64,000 bases of DNA from Homalodisca vitripennis (lineage: Eukaryota; Arthropoda; Insecta; Hemiptera; Cicadellidae): the NCBI RefSeq assembly GCF_021130785.1, contig NC_060213.1:114220501-114284500 (forward strand). Reading direction: 5' to 3'. The translations under genes were made by a program, and so were the position numbers. Positions 25,940 to 37,339 of the stretch are shown in pieces. The notes below the pieces were generated by a model that was given only the letters and a program-made list of their open reading frames with translations, was not told the origin of the DNA and made no database searches. Every line of letters begins with the position of its first letter. The first letter of the stretch is position 1.

Positions 25940-26602
25940 CAGGAGCTCTCCAGTTTTACGGGTAGATTTACGAGCCTCATAAACTTGACGTTCTTAGCGT
26001 GAAGTGACGACGTAGAGTCGCATTTTTCAATCTCTTGGAGATCGATATTTACTTACACTCTAAGTTGGGTCTAATGACAACCCAGTTTTAAGGCTGGATT
26101 TACGATCCTCATAATCTTGACCCTTTTAGCATGAAGTTGGCGAAGTAGAGTCACATTTTTTCAATTTCATGGAGATCGATATTTACTTACACTCTAAGTT
26201 GGGTCTAATGACAACCCAGTTTTAAGGCTGGATTTACGAGCCTCATAATCTTGACACTTTTAGCATGAAGTTGGCGAAGTAGAGTCACATTTTTCAATTT
26301 CATGGAGATCGATATTTACTTACACTTAACTAAGTTGGGGTCTAATGACAACCCTGTTTTAAGGCTAGATTTACGAGCCTCATAATCTTGACCCTTTTAG
26401 TATGAATTTGACGACGTAGAGTCGCATTTTTCAATCTTTTGGAGATCGATATTTACTTACACTCAACTAAGTTGGGTTCTGGTGACAACCCAGTTTTACG
26501 GCTGAATTTAATAACATCATAAACTCAACGTTCTTAGCGCGAAGTGATGACGTAGAGTCGCATTTTTCAATGTCTTGGTAATTGATCTCTACTTACACTA
26601 GC
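25940..26602 (+). repeat. Tandem array, 5 units of about 134 bp
   Basis: The phase marker TGGAGATCGATATTTACTTA recurs at about 26036, 26170, 26303 and 26440, with a fifth mutated copy at about 26574. Units also share 'gtttta.gg.tggatttacgagcctcata', 'gacgwagagtcrcattttt' and 'aagttgggt' (in pieces). The two middle units are nearly identical and the outer ones diverge, the usual pattern of unequal exchange. Confidence 0.9.
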
Positions 26603-26744
26603 CTGAGTTGGACTCAAGAGACTTACTAGGCAGTCTTCAAAGTTTACCTCAGGAGAATAACATGGGAAAATCTATTACATCAGTACTGTTCATTGCTTGG
26701 GTACAACGATCTGAGCAGCTATTCGATTTTAAAAGCGTATATAC

Positions 26745-26746
<2 letters not shown>

Positions 26747-26777
<31 letters not shown>
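26747..26777. repeat. Poly-T run
   Basis: 31 consecutive T. It could be the A tail of a minus-strand retroposon, but no body is recognised beside it. Confidence 0.95.
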
Positions 26778-26781
<4 letters not shown>

Positions 26782-26847
26782 AATTATCTAGAGCTAGAGC
26801 GTGAAGAAGTAGCGATTTCGTCGTATACACAATTGTGCCTTTTCTGT

Positions 26848-26905
26848 TAGCCAAGTATTTAGCGTTTCAGCTTATCACATTAGAGATCCGGGTTCGAATC
26901 CTGGT
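26848..26905 (+). repeat. tRNA-like sequence (SINE head or pseudogene)
   Basis: B-box GGGTTCGAATCC sits in a 5-bp T stem (CCGGG/CCTGG) that pairs. An upstream TAGCCAAGTATTTAG is an approximate A box. The anticodon and acceptor stems are not convincing. Confidence 0.5.
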
Positions 26906-27282
26906 TTGAACTCGTTATTTTTGCTTGATAACAAATAATCGTCTGAGGCTAGCCTGAAATACGTTAGGCTAGATTTAACATTTCCAGTCTAGAATTCAGA
27001 TCATCTGCTGACAAAAAGAGCAAAAGAAAATATTGTGTTGGACTTTAGAGATTCCTAGTGTGCTCTTGTGCGTCAGATTAATTTGCGGATCACCTACTTC
27101 CTTCCGTATTTTTATACTTTCATTGCAAATTCACCTACTACTAATAATCAATATTTTGGTACTTTTGTGTTTACAATAAAAACTTTTTTCTTAAAGTTAA
27201 ATACTACATTTCGTAATGTACTTTTTAATAGTAGTAAATTATAGTTTAAAAGTAAAGTGTATTTATTTTTTCACTTTTCGTG

Positions 27283-27606
27283 AACTTAGCTAAAGCCTTG
27301 GATTTAATTCACAGAAATTACAATCTGTCGATGTAAGAGGAATTGCATTAAAATAGTTCGAAAGTTATTTTAATGGTCGGCAGCAATTTGCAACAATTAA
27401 AATAGTGATCCATTGGAGGTAAATTACGGTGTCATTCAAGGGAGTATACTTGGTCCGTTAATTTTTCTAATTTACATAAACAACATAGCAAAGCTAAACG
27501 TAAATTGGAACATCAAAACTGTTCGCAACATTTTAACAATTCATTTTTTTCTAAATTTAGCAATACATTTATTCTTCAAATGCTATGCTCTGACCGGATC
27601 AGAGTA
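27283..27606 (+). pseudogene. Non-LTR retrotransposon (LINE) reverse transcriptase fragment
   Basis: The fragment begins at an NLAKALDLIH-like block (motif A region, normally D-x-x-K-A-F-D). It continues in shifted frames through VRGIALKWFESYF-like sequence and ends in GVIQGSILGPLIFLIYINNI, the conserved block just before the YADD motif of jockey/CR1-like LINE reverse transcriptases. An in-frame stop follows the NLS segment and at least two frameshifts are needed. The YADD box, endonuclease and 3' tail are absent. It is a dead internal fragment. Confidence 0.85.
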
Positions 27607-27821
27607 GTCTTTGAAGCATTCTGACCCTCGCCAATCCATCCGCCATCATCGACCTTATAAATCATCAACTGAGTTCCCAGTGTGTATTGATCAGTTTACA
27701 GTATTTATTAAGTTCATTTTTTTGCAAATTCATTCAATATTCATAAAAACATAATTAAAAGAGTCTAAATGGTTTGAAATAGTGCAGCTAATTCTTCGTT
27801 TAAAGTATGTTAATGAAGATG

Positions 27822-28205
27822 GAAGGATTGAAAGGATAGTAGGATTTTGGACATATGCCATTATTATAATATGTTACAAGATGTATAACACAAGTTTTGA
27901 GGATTTAAATGTATCCTCTTCGTCAGTATCCCACTTTCAGCTGTACTGATGTGACGTGTGGTGCTCTTACATTCTTGTCCTCGTGACGCATCCTCTACAG
28001 TAACAACGCCTGGGTTCATTTTCTCCTGAGTTTTTGGATACTTTTGACTGCCTTTTTTCTCTTCCTTTTTCCTTATTTTCTTTTTTATTTCAAGAACTAA
28101 CAATACCCTGACCTGACAAAGAGGGTAGATGTCAGTCCCGAAACGTTATGTAATACATTTTAAAACATATAACGATGGCAAATATCTGAAACCCTAATGT
28201 CCTTT
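27822..28205. mobile_element. Foldback MITE with unique centre
   Basis: Left arm 27822-27926 and right arm about 28118-28205 are inverted copies, sharing 'gccatyrttataatatgtt' and 'agttttgaggattt' / 'cgaaacgtt' blocks in opposite orientation. Between the arms lies about 190 bp of unrelated sequence, CT-rich on the plus strand near its right side. It is a relative of the family at 10917 and a complete version of the half copy at 6573. Confidence 0.75.
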
Positions 28206-29620
28206 AAGTAAAGCTAACTCCTACATGTATGGGGATGGCTACTGTGCAATCATCCTTCCACTGCTTCAACACGTCACACTTGTTTTTCTAAGTGTTTAAC
28301 TAATTTTTTTATGGAATTAACATATTTCATAAAATGCTGGTCATGGCTATCCGGCCAGAGTATAGAGGTGGTAAGAGAACTCGATGACTGATATCAGCAG
28401 TATCTGCGCACATCTCCAGACAAACCACCCGCATGTCCTATCTTGCCCAAGTCGTCCCATCTTAGGCACTTCGCTTATTTGGCTTATTCTGGTCGAATAG
28501 CTGAACAAAGAGATTTATAAGTGCGAGCCCATTGTTAAGTGACTTTTGGAGGAATTCTAAACTAATATAACATTTATTCGACGTGTGTAAATTTTTAAAA
28601 CGACAAAATTAAAACTAATATATAATTGATTTTTACCAATTTTCGTAACAGTGATTTCGTAACAATGAGTTCTGAAGATTTTTAATTTTTTAAATTTAAA
28701 AAAACGATCTGAAAAACACCATAATTTTGATATATTCTCTTCAGTGTGGTACATCTTGAATGACACTATAGGCTAATTTACAGTTATAATATTTTTAATA
28801 TTACAGCAAAGCATTTGGCGAAAGTGTATAATATTTCCATAAAGACTCTATTTTTTAATGTCATCAATTTTTTTGGAAGAAAGTGGTGAAATAAATGTGT
28901 AGTGAAAACTCCATTTTACGAAGCTTATTCTTTACGGAAAGGATTACAGTGACTTGAGAATTTTATAAAACTCCACAATAAAATTAAATTCATACAGCTA
29001 AATTTTGAAAAATAGTGCAGTAAATTCTTTCGAAAATGAAAATCATCTTCGCGATTACTTTGTTATAATGACGTAAAACATACTATTTACTTGAATGCAC
29101 CCCTGTGTGTTTTGAAGTACATTACAAACAAAAATTCAAGTGTGTATTTTTTTGCTCTCTAATAACATTAAAAAGTACGAGTGTTTCTAAATAAAATTTG
29201 AAAAAGGTTGTATTTCGCGAATTATCTGCAGCCTCTATTTGTATTTTTTTTTTATTTAAAGCTTTCTCGCTTAAAACTTTTTTTATTTTCAGAATGTTGT
29301 TTTTTATAACAGTGGTTAAAAAAAATGTAAACATGTTTAATTTTGCACAAATAAATTAAACGTATATTTCAGTTAAAGAAATCCAAATTAAAATCTGATT
29401 GTTAGATCCAAAGTGGCTATTGTAGGATTACCCCAACAATTGTTTCAGAATTAAATTCATAATGGATAAATATTTATCTGCAGCGTAAGAGTACGATTGA
29501 AAAATATATTGACTATCTGAAAAAGACCTATATAAATTCCACAGTATTTCAAGTTATACGTTCGTTAGCTTGATATGGAGATGGAAGCCTCAGCGTATGT
29601 ATTAGAACCCCTCTAGTTCC
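28206..29620. other. Intergenic; no gene supported
   Basis: 28340-28490 is GC-richer (possible old coding or transposon fragment, unrecognised). The rest is AT-rich. Confidence 0.35.
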
Positions 29621-29875
29621 TCCTGCCAATGCCGTAGTGTAACGGATACAACGGTTATCGCGAGTTAACCAGATAAAGCAACGTGGAGCGTGGCTGCTGC
29701 TTGGATGGGTGACCACTGAGTGATCCTGTTCTCACAAGCAGCTCGCCTGCCCAATTATTGGTGGTGGTTCGGAAGTCATATTTAAGCCGTTGATCCCCAG
29801 GTTAAGTGTTAGAGAGGGCATCTTAGCCCTAACTTCGCCTGATTAAATAAAACATATTTACTTACTTACTTACTC
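29621..29875 (+). mobile_element. 5S rRNA-derived SINE
   Basis: AAGCAACGTGGAGCG followed by CTTGGATGGGTGACC (about 29676-29715) reproduces the internal control region of 5S rRNA (A box, intermediate element, C box). The part before it has a tRNA-like A box (TAGTGTAACGGATA), so the head may be chimeric. A 130-bp body follows and the element ends in repeated TTAC (29853-29872), a usual retroposon tail. It is not a functional 5S gene because the 5' and 3' stems do not pair. Confidence 0.75.
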
Positions 29876-30267
29876 TTTTCGTACTAAATAACTTATTAAT
29901 AACAATTTTTAAATACATTTGTTAACACTTAAGTTTTCGTTTGCTCATAGTTTTCATACTGTATATTTTTTCCCAAGATGTAAGATATGTTTATAACTTA
30001 TACGTATTAATATTACCTAACATTTATATTCTTAATTAAACTCGAATAACACTAACTAGAATTACGCACGAGTTTAAGAACTCCTCTCTGTATACAGGCA
30101 ATTGGTGTATGCAGTGAGTAATTCCTCGCATTTTTGTTATAATTTCTTTTCAATTTCCAATGTGGAGTACACATGTCTGTATCTTGTATTTGAATAATGT
30201 GTTTTATAAATTCCTTCGTCAATGACAATATGATAAGGCTACGGCTCTCGAATTTATTGATCGCAGG

Positions 30268-30965
30268 TGTAAGACATATGTAATTATTAGTAAAATAAAA
30301 TCCATAGAATCTATGTACAGATAGTTGCTGGAAAGGAAGTCTTGTACTACAATTCGAGACAAACATCCTCCGAATGTAAGTGGATACGCACATCCGCCCA
30401 GACACCGATGACGAACAAACAGGAAACGCTTTTTTAAGCAGCGGAAATGCTTATTTCTAAAAACCGTGCGACGATGTAAGGGACAGCCATGCTGATATGA
30501 AAAATTGTTACTCACCAATTATGATGGAGAGATTTGGCAGAGGTGTGGTCAATGAGTTTGCGGGAGAACAACATCAAAACTGAAGAACAAGGAGGAGAGG
30601 AGGAAGTCGAGGACGGGATTTCGAAAAAGGAAGTTCGGGAGTGCTAGTGCTTGTGTTCGTGTGCGGAAAAATATCTCTAGGCGTAATAAGTGTGAAGTGG
30701 AATAAAATGTAAGAAATTTTAGGAACTTAGTATATATCAGGGTTCATTAACCATTTACAATTCCATATATATTTAAATGTTCACAATTTCGAAAATGTAA
30801 ATTCATGTAAATGTTTAGCTATTTTAAAAGAAAGTTTCTCACGTTAGTCCATGAACTCATAATTATTTCAACACTACAAAATTACTAGTAAATGTTATAA
30901 TGAATTAAATTAAAAATAAATTGTAATGAATAATTTAATATTAAATATGTCTTCAAAGTATTAAG
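30268..30965 (+). repeat. 5' LTR
   Basis: Starts TGTAAGACATATG. It contains a TATATA-like box near 30733 and AATAAA near 30703. The exact 3' end is uncertain: similarity to the other copy stops near 30965 without a clean CA, and no primer-binding site is recognised. Confidence 0.85.
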
Positions 30966-31239
30966 GTATTAAAATTTGTGCTTAATATGTCGGTTGACGC
31001 AATCAATTGTTAATTAAAATGTTTAATCAATTTAATAAGATGTTGTCAAAATAAAATATGTGTTGGTTCATTTGAGGGTATTGTACTGCCAATCTAACCT
31101 ATTATTAAATCCTCTCACAGCAACCCTTGCTCATAATATGTCAACCATAATATGTGTAACCTTAATCTTAAACTAAACCAAACTTAAAAACCTTACACAG
31201 GGATAAACTCCAGGAAAGACACTTAAAATTAAGTGCGAT
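30966..31239. other. Retroelement leader region, AT-rich
   Basis: Non-coding DNA between the 5' LTR and the hAT MITE. No primer-binding site is recognised. Confidence 0.4.
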
Positions 31240-31505
31240 CAGAAATGTAGCCGGGAAGAAATTAGAGAGGGGTCCAGACAACTGATATTTTCCCCTTAGC
31301 GAACAGAGAGTACGGCCCCATTTTGTTCCTTAAAAAGTTCTTCGCCCGTTTCTTTGTTAAAACCGTTCTTTCAGCAGTACATGTCAGTAATATTGAATTA
31401 TGTTGATAATAATAATAACCGTTTACTAAGAAAGTAATTAGAAATTTTAAAATTTTGGGGGAGGGGGTCCGGACCCCTTAGACCTCCTCGCTGGCTACGT
31501 CCTTG
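31240..31505. mobile_element. hAT-type MITE, 266 bp, in the retroelement leader
   Basis: Inverted ends CAGAAATGTAGCC and GGCTACGTCCTTG (9 of 13 match) are flanked by 8-bp repeats AGTGCGAT (31232-31239) and AGCGCAAT (31506-31513, 6 of 8). The subterminal GGGGTCCAGAC is mirrored by GGTCCGGACCCC. Confidence 0.72.
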
Positions 31506-31576
31506 AGCGCAATGTAAACTTACTTCATAGTTACCTCAAAAGTACCGGAACGTACTCATTCCCTTTCTGGTCCCAT

Positions 31577-31578
<2 letters not shown>

Positions 31579-31608
<30 letters not shown>
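31579..31608. repeat. Poly-T run
   Basis: 30 consecutive T between the MITE and the duplicated 172-bp segment. Confidence 0.95.
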
Positions 31609-31609
<1 letters not shown>

Positions 31610-31678
31610 TACATGAAAATTGAAATGAATATAACCATTATTATACTAAACAATAAAATAAATGGATGTGAAATATTA

Positions 31679-31850
31679 AAAAATATTTTATTTAATTATT
31701 GGATGAGTGGTAATAATATGTGGTGTAAAACATTTGAACTCCTATACAACAATACGAGAACGTACCTATACAATAATACCTATAGCTATACAATAATAAT
31801 AAAATAACTTGTTAAAATATTTAGTATATTAATGGAACTCAATTTTTGTT
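31679..31850 (+). repeat. Segment also present in the palindrome spacer (copy 1)
   Basis: Nearly identical to 45628-45802, from 'aaaatattttatttaatt' to 'ggaactcaatttttgtt'. Here it abuts the truncated gag frame directly. Weaker similarity extends about 20 bp further left. Confidence 0.88.
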
Positions 31851-31859
31851 GTTTTTGTT

Positions 31860-32882
31860 AATTTATTCCCAGCGCATTTATCAGGCACAGCACTAACTTG
31901 GTTCAAACAATACAAGCAAAAACAACGAGGGGAAGCCATACAATGGGATCAACTTGCTAAAAGTTTCATAGACGCTTTCACTCGATTAGCACAAACCCAG
32001 AGTCTACAAATGATTTTAGAACACAAAATACAGGGAGAGAACGAGCCAACACTAACCTATTTTTTAGATATATTAACAACATGCCGAAGATATAACCCTA
32101 CAATACAGGACAAGCAAATTATACATTTTATCATACAGGGACTAAAACCAGAAATCTATGAACGAGTTATAGGCCTGAAAAACGACACCTTAAGTGATCT
32201 AGAGAATAATTTTAAAATTACAGAACAGCTAATTCTAACACAAATGAAAAACAAAGAAAGGTACAATAGGGTTGCAGCAAACAAACCCTATAGTACACCC
32301 TTATATGAACAAAACATCATCCATAAACTACAAGCAGAAGTTAACACCCTAACCAATTTAGTAGCTACCCTAAGTACAAACCAAATTTCAAATCATAACC
32401 ACAAGTACGAAAGGTCTACATCCCCGTATGAAAACTCAAAATATAAGCCAAGATATGATAGAACACCTAGTCCTCACCAGAATAGATATATGGAAAGCCC
32501 AAACTACCCCAAACAAACCCAAAGGCCACCTATGATTAAACACGTTACCTTCAGTGATAGGAGAAGACAAAACCATTCCCAATCACAACCTGCTAGACAA
32601 AATAGGTATTGCACTATTTGCCGTAAAGACAACCATAACACTGAACAATGCTGGTTCAAGCAACGTTCATTAACTTCTCAACCCCAAAGTAACCGCTTGA
32701 CACCTAAAACCAACAATACACAAGAGCTGTTCTGCAGGTACTGCAAGCGAACAAACCACAATATCGAATCATGTTACAAGTATAATTATTATAAACAGAA
32801 TCAACAAAAAAAAACGGGAAATAGGAGGAGGTCACACTATCCCTTACCGAACTTCCCCCTTACCAAAAGCGAAAACAAATAA
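31860..32882 (+). pseudogene. gag: gag polyprotein, N-terminally truncated
   Basis: Open from 31860 (first ATG 32010) to the stop at 32882. The first part (about 31875-32250) has the capsid-like block with ALTWFKQY and FIDAFTRL, typical of retrotransposon Gag. A charged, Pro/Ser-rich linker follows. Two zinc knuckles of the form C-x2-C-x4-H-x4-C come next; counted from ATG 32010 these are C201, C204, H209, C214 and C242, C245, H250, C255. These bind the element RNA during packaging. The usual N-terminal matrix-like part and start codon are missing. The frame runs without a break from the duplicated 31679-31850 segment into capsid, so the 5' part was replaced or lost. The tail beyond the second knuckle is basic and then stops. 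Confidence 0.85.
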
Positions 32883-32934
32883 CGCCATAGATCTTGACCA
32901 AAGTAATTGACAAACTTACAAATGTATTAAGTCC

Positions 32935-33234
32935 ATGACATTTACTCCAACTAACCCCAAAGTACTACCACTATCAACCCCTGGAAAGACCAGTTCAGAA
33001 GTGATATTTAAAGCCATAAATTATAATAAAAAATTCCCACCCTTAAAGATGATGCAAGAAATTGAACAACCCATTATGCAAAAGCCTATACACACCATAA
33101 AACTTCAATCTGTGTTCAATCCAACCCCAACTCTAAGCGAACCAAACCCCACGGGGACAACAAATTTAAATAAGCCCAGCTTTACAAGAAAATCTTGTAG
33201 TTTCAGAAAATGTCACACGATAGATACAACCTAG
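32935..33234 (+). pseudogene. Gag-pol linker frame, no known domain
   Basis: 99 codons, rich in Pro, Thr and Lys, with ATG at 32935, in a different frame from the protease frame that follows. It sits between the zinc knuckles and protease, where these elements have a variable linker. It is probably part of the broken polyprotein rather than a separate gene. Confidence 0.4.
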
Positions 33235-33283
33235 CATATTAAAAGGAGTAGCGCACGTAAAACAGGACCCAGATTGTAGTAGA

Positions 33284-34027
33284 ATGGGGGAGGTAAACAC
33301 ACATACTGGATTGGAAGAAACCATTGACATAGACACTATACAGATTTTAAATCACATAGAGCAACAGAAGAAACAGAATATGATAGATTGTACTAACTTG
33401 CAAGAAATAACGCAAGACAGGATACACAGACCGAGGAAAAATAAAACATTATTATTAGAGGATATTTATGAACTCATATTTAATTGCGAAAATAAAACCA
33501 CGAAGAAGATACCTGTCCTAACAATAGACGTAGCCTTGACCACAAACCCTCGACATCCAGTACCCTGCATTATAGATACAGGATGTAACATAAACATTAT
33601 TAGAGCAGACCTAGTTTGTGAAACAAAATTAAATACTAGCAACATACCCTCGTTGATATCGGCTAACGGTATACCATTAACAGTTTTGGGTTCAACAAAG
33701 ATCGCCATAAAAATTGGCAAAGTAATACTTGAAGACACGTTTTATGTGACACCTGATCTAAACAGCCCTATATTGGTAGGAAAAATATTCCTATTTCAGA
33801 ACTGCGTGGAGTTAAACTATAAAAGTAAAACAATAAAAATTACCAAATATCAGATTGAACATATAATACCTATGAATGAACAGTGGCAGTTAGACATCAA
33901 GAATTTTAAAAACACACAGGAGTTAGAAGTACAGCAAATAACAGATGTAACAGCCTCACAAGACATAATTATTATAGCACCACATCAGCATATTAGGATT
34001 AGCTCCTTAAAAGGTATAGAGTCTTGA
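33284..34027 (+). pseudogene. pol: Retroelement aspartic protease
   Basis: 247 codons. The active-site triad is visible as IIDTGCNIN (D98, codon 33575-33577), and a ILVGKIFL block downstream fits the C-terminal beta strands of retropepsins. The enzyme would cut the Gag-Pol polyprotein. This frame is intact across the protease and ends in a stop before the reverse transcriptase. That stop may be a mutation or a normal recoding boundary. The frame is open, but no full-length polyprotein can be made because the next domain is deleted. Confidence 0.85.
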
Positions 34028-36058
34028 ACAGCCATCGAAACAGATAGGAATCTAAGAATAAAAAAGAAATGTCATGCATATCTTTCAGGAGGGGAAGATG
34101 GTACAGATACAATTGTAAATATTTATAACGCATCAAATTTCCCAAAAAGGATACCCGCACATACTACGATAGGACATATACATTACCCAACTGTTGAAGC
34201 ACAGCCTACCCTGGAACACCATCCCACTACAAGTGACACAGGAAAAACAATATTGACAGATAAGGACGGCATAGTATTTGATATCTCACCACATTTAACC
34301 CTCCAAGAACACAAAAAAGTCCTTGACGTTTTACAAAAATACAGACACATATTTACAACAAAGGTAATCGATTTAACTCCTGCAAACATACCTCCTGTTA
34401 AACTCGAATTAAAACCGAATACGAAACCTGTAAACTCACCACCGTATAGGCAGAGTAAAACAGAAAGGGAAAAAATTAAACAAATTATTGGTAAGGCAAG
34501 TGAGACAATTTTTAGGATGCTCAGGATTCTTCCGCAGATTCATCCAAAATTATGCCAAAATAGCACAACCCCTTACTGAGATAATAAAAGATTCAAATAA
34601 AAACATGGCATTTAAATGGACGGATCTATGTGAACAGGCTTTTATAAAAATCAAACAAATTTTGACAAACCCACCATTACTATCACATTGGAAGGACAAC
34701 AGGGAAGAATTACTAATACATTTATGTAGATAGCAGTCTGATTGGATGCGGAGCAGCGTTAGTACAGTTAGATGAAGAAAATAATAGAATGTACCCAATT
34801 TATTACATGTCAAAAAAATATTCAAATACCCAAATGCGTTACAGCAATGCTGAACGTGAAATGCTAGCGCTAACCTATACTGTGAACTACTTCAGAGAAT
34901 TCACGCTTGGTAGACAAACAACAGTTTATACGGACTGTGCCGCATTACAGTTTTATAAAAATTGTAAGCACACTTCCACTAGATTAAACAGATTAGCACT
35001 GTCATTAACAGACTACGACATTGTAGTAAAACATAAACGTGGCGCTACAAACGTGTTAGCAGACGCCTTAAGCAGAAATCCTTTAGAACAACCTTTGGAT
35101 GAAGAATTCACGGACGTGTGTTTAACTGTCAATACTTTAATACAGACAAATCTACCCCTACTACAAGCTCAAGACAGTTATTTGAAACAAATACGCCTTG
35201 CGATGACCTCACCTGAGGCGGTAAATAAAAAAATCAGACGGGCTTCAAGACATTACGAAGAAATAGATGGATTGTTATATTTTAAAAACTTTCAACGGAC
35301 GAGAAACTAGAAACTTATTGGCTATACCCCAAAAACAAACACAAGAAATATTAAAAATATTCCATGACAACCCCTACACGGGTGGACACTTATCACATTA
35401 CAAAACAGCTTCAAAAATAAAATTACGATATCACTGGCCGAATATGTACCGTGATATCCTCCAATATACAAAAACTTGTGAAGAATGTCAACTACGTAGG
35501 CCAAAAACGAACAAAAATTACGGCCTACTACAACCTATTGCACCCTCCATAAAACCCTTTGACAGAATAACAATAGACTTTGTAGGTAATATTACACAAA
35601 GTAATGGTTACAAATATATCCTAGTTGTAACCGATGCCTGCACTAGAATGGCATTTGCAACCCCTTTTAGAAATGCAGATGCGAACACGGTAGCGCAAAA
35701 ATTATTAAATCTATTCTGCACATTTGGATTTCCTAGAATTATTAATCATGAGAGAGGAACACACTTTATGAATTCTGTAATTTCACAGTTACTAAATGCA
35801 CTCGGAATTGAACAAAGGCCAGGCGCTGCTTATATGTCACAAGTACAAGGTGCGGTGGAAAAATACAACCACACGCTAATCAAGGCAATATCTCATTACG
35901 TTGTGGAAAAACCCCAAACTTGGTCAAAATATGTACAAATAGTTGCATTTGCCTACAACACGTCTGTAAACATTTCAACAGGCTACACACCGCACTACCT
36001 CATGTTTGGTTACGAAGCTAACTTACCATGGAACGAAGTGGGAATTATTGGCGATGGA
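34028..36058 (+). pseudogene. pol: Reverse transcriptase (palm deleted), RNase H and integrase
   Basis: 34253-34490 encodes the N-terminal reverse transcriptase segment up to KIKQIIG. It then jumps near 34493 straight to RQFLGCSGFFRRFI, the connection region, so the fingers and palm with the YxDD motif are absent. RNase H follows: YVDSSLIGCGAALVQ (reached only after a frameshift near 34725), then YTDCAAL and the tail ending ADALSRNP. Integrase continues after another frameshift near 35290. It has the zinc-binding HHCC (GGH, RYH, CEEC), the first catalytic Asp in TIDFVG, Glu in place of the second Asp (HERGTHF), and the catalytic Glu in GAVEKYN. The frame ends near 36058, shortly before the inserted MITE. 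Both the missing palm and the Asp-to-Glu change preclude activity. Confidence 0.92.
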
Positions 36059-36225
36059 TGAACGTGGAATGAGTGATCAAATGTATGTCTGAATGAGAGC
36101 TCGATGTGGTATGTATGTCCAAATTTTAACATATCTGACGTTTGCTATACAAATGTATTTTGTCTCCGCAATAACAAATTGACTATTGACTATTGACCAT
36201 CTGATTGTATATATTTACAGGTTAA

Positions 36226-37315
36226 CCCTTTGAGTGCCAACGTCCGATTTTACCGGACGACAAAAGTTGGCTGAAAAGTGCCAACGTCCGATATTACCGG
36301 ACGTCAAAAGTTGGCCGAAAAGTGCCGACGTCCGATTTTACCGGACGTTCGGGAAAAAGTCACTAAAAATTGTAACCTTTAATATTTTCGAATAATATCA
36401 TATTGAAATGTTTGTGAAGAATCGTTCTTTTCAAAATAAATTGTTATAGTACACTTCCAATCAAACTTTAAATTATGAAACTCACATATAAACATTTTTG
36501 GTTGCCATAGCTACCAGAAACAATGTGACAATAGTTTCTTAAAAGTTGTATAACTTACTCATTATTGAAGAAAAATAATATAAATTTTTCAAGATTTACA
36601 GACAATTGCATACACTTTCCAGTGATATGGACTAAGAAAAGGATGTGGATTTTTTGGTCACAATAATTTGGTTGAAAAATTAAATTACAAAATATTTTTG
36701 AATTTTTTTAGGTAAGTCCAATTTTGGTATTTCTAAATTTACTGTTATGGTAACTTTGTTATTTTATGTTAATTAAACAGAGTTTTCAGAGAAAAATAAA
36801 AAAAGAATCATGTTAATAGCTTATTAAATCAACTCACATATAAACATTTTTGGTTGCCATAGCTACCAGAAACAATGTGACAATAGTTTCTTAAAAGTTG
36901 TATAACTTACTCATTATTGAAGATAATAATATACATTTTTCAATATTTACAGACAATTGCATACACTTTCCAGTGATATGGACTAAGAAAAGGATATGAA
37001 ATTTTTTGGTCATAATAATTTGGTTGAAAAATGAAATTAAAAAATTTTTTGAATTTTTTTTCGGTATGTCCATTTTAGGTATTCCTAAATTTAGTGTTAT
37101 GGTAACTTTGTTATTTTATGTTAATTAAACAGAGTTTTCAGAGTAAAATAAAAAAAGAATCATGCTGATAGCTTATTAAATAATCGAACTGTGAATTTTT
37201 TACTAAAACCTTGCAAAATGTCTGAAAAGGGGCTGGCACTTTTAGGTACACCCACTAGAAAAATACCTGGCACTTTTCAGTATACCCACTCAAAAACTAC
37301 TTGGCACTCAAAGGG
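36226..37315. mobile_element. piggyBac-type MITE, 1090 bp, inside the integrase region
   Basis: TTAA at 36222-36225 and 37316-37319 flank perfect 15-bp inverted ends CCCTTTGAGTGCCAA / TTGGCACTCAAAGGG. Just inside the left end are three copies of CGTCCGATTTTACCGGACG (36241, 36284 and 36329 approximately), each a small palindrome, in a repeated unit of about 45 bp. Shorter GGCAC-based repeats lie inside the right end. The interior is a tandem duplication: 36481-36832 and 36833-37184 (period 352 bp). There is no coding capacity. It must be mobilised by a transposase elsewhere. Confidence 0.95.
36481..37184 (+). repeat. Direct tandem duplication of 352 bp within the MITE
   Basis: Both copies start CTCACATATAAACATTTTTG and run to 'agcttattaaat'. 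They differ only at scattered bases. Confidence 0.93.
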
Positions 37316-37339
37316 TTAATCCCGAAAAAATGGTGTTGG

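Noticed and set aside
29670..29720. Functional 5S rRNA gene
   Set aside because: Only the internal control region matches; the flanking helices do not, and the unit ends in a retroposon-type TTAC tail.
30052..30518. Minus-strand frames across the 5' LTR (also 39693-40103 across the 3' LTR)
   Set aside because: Antisense frames in LTR sequence, with open reading extending by chance into flanking DNA. The part left of the LTR (30052-30267) has no homologue I recognise.
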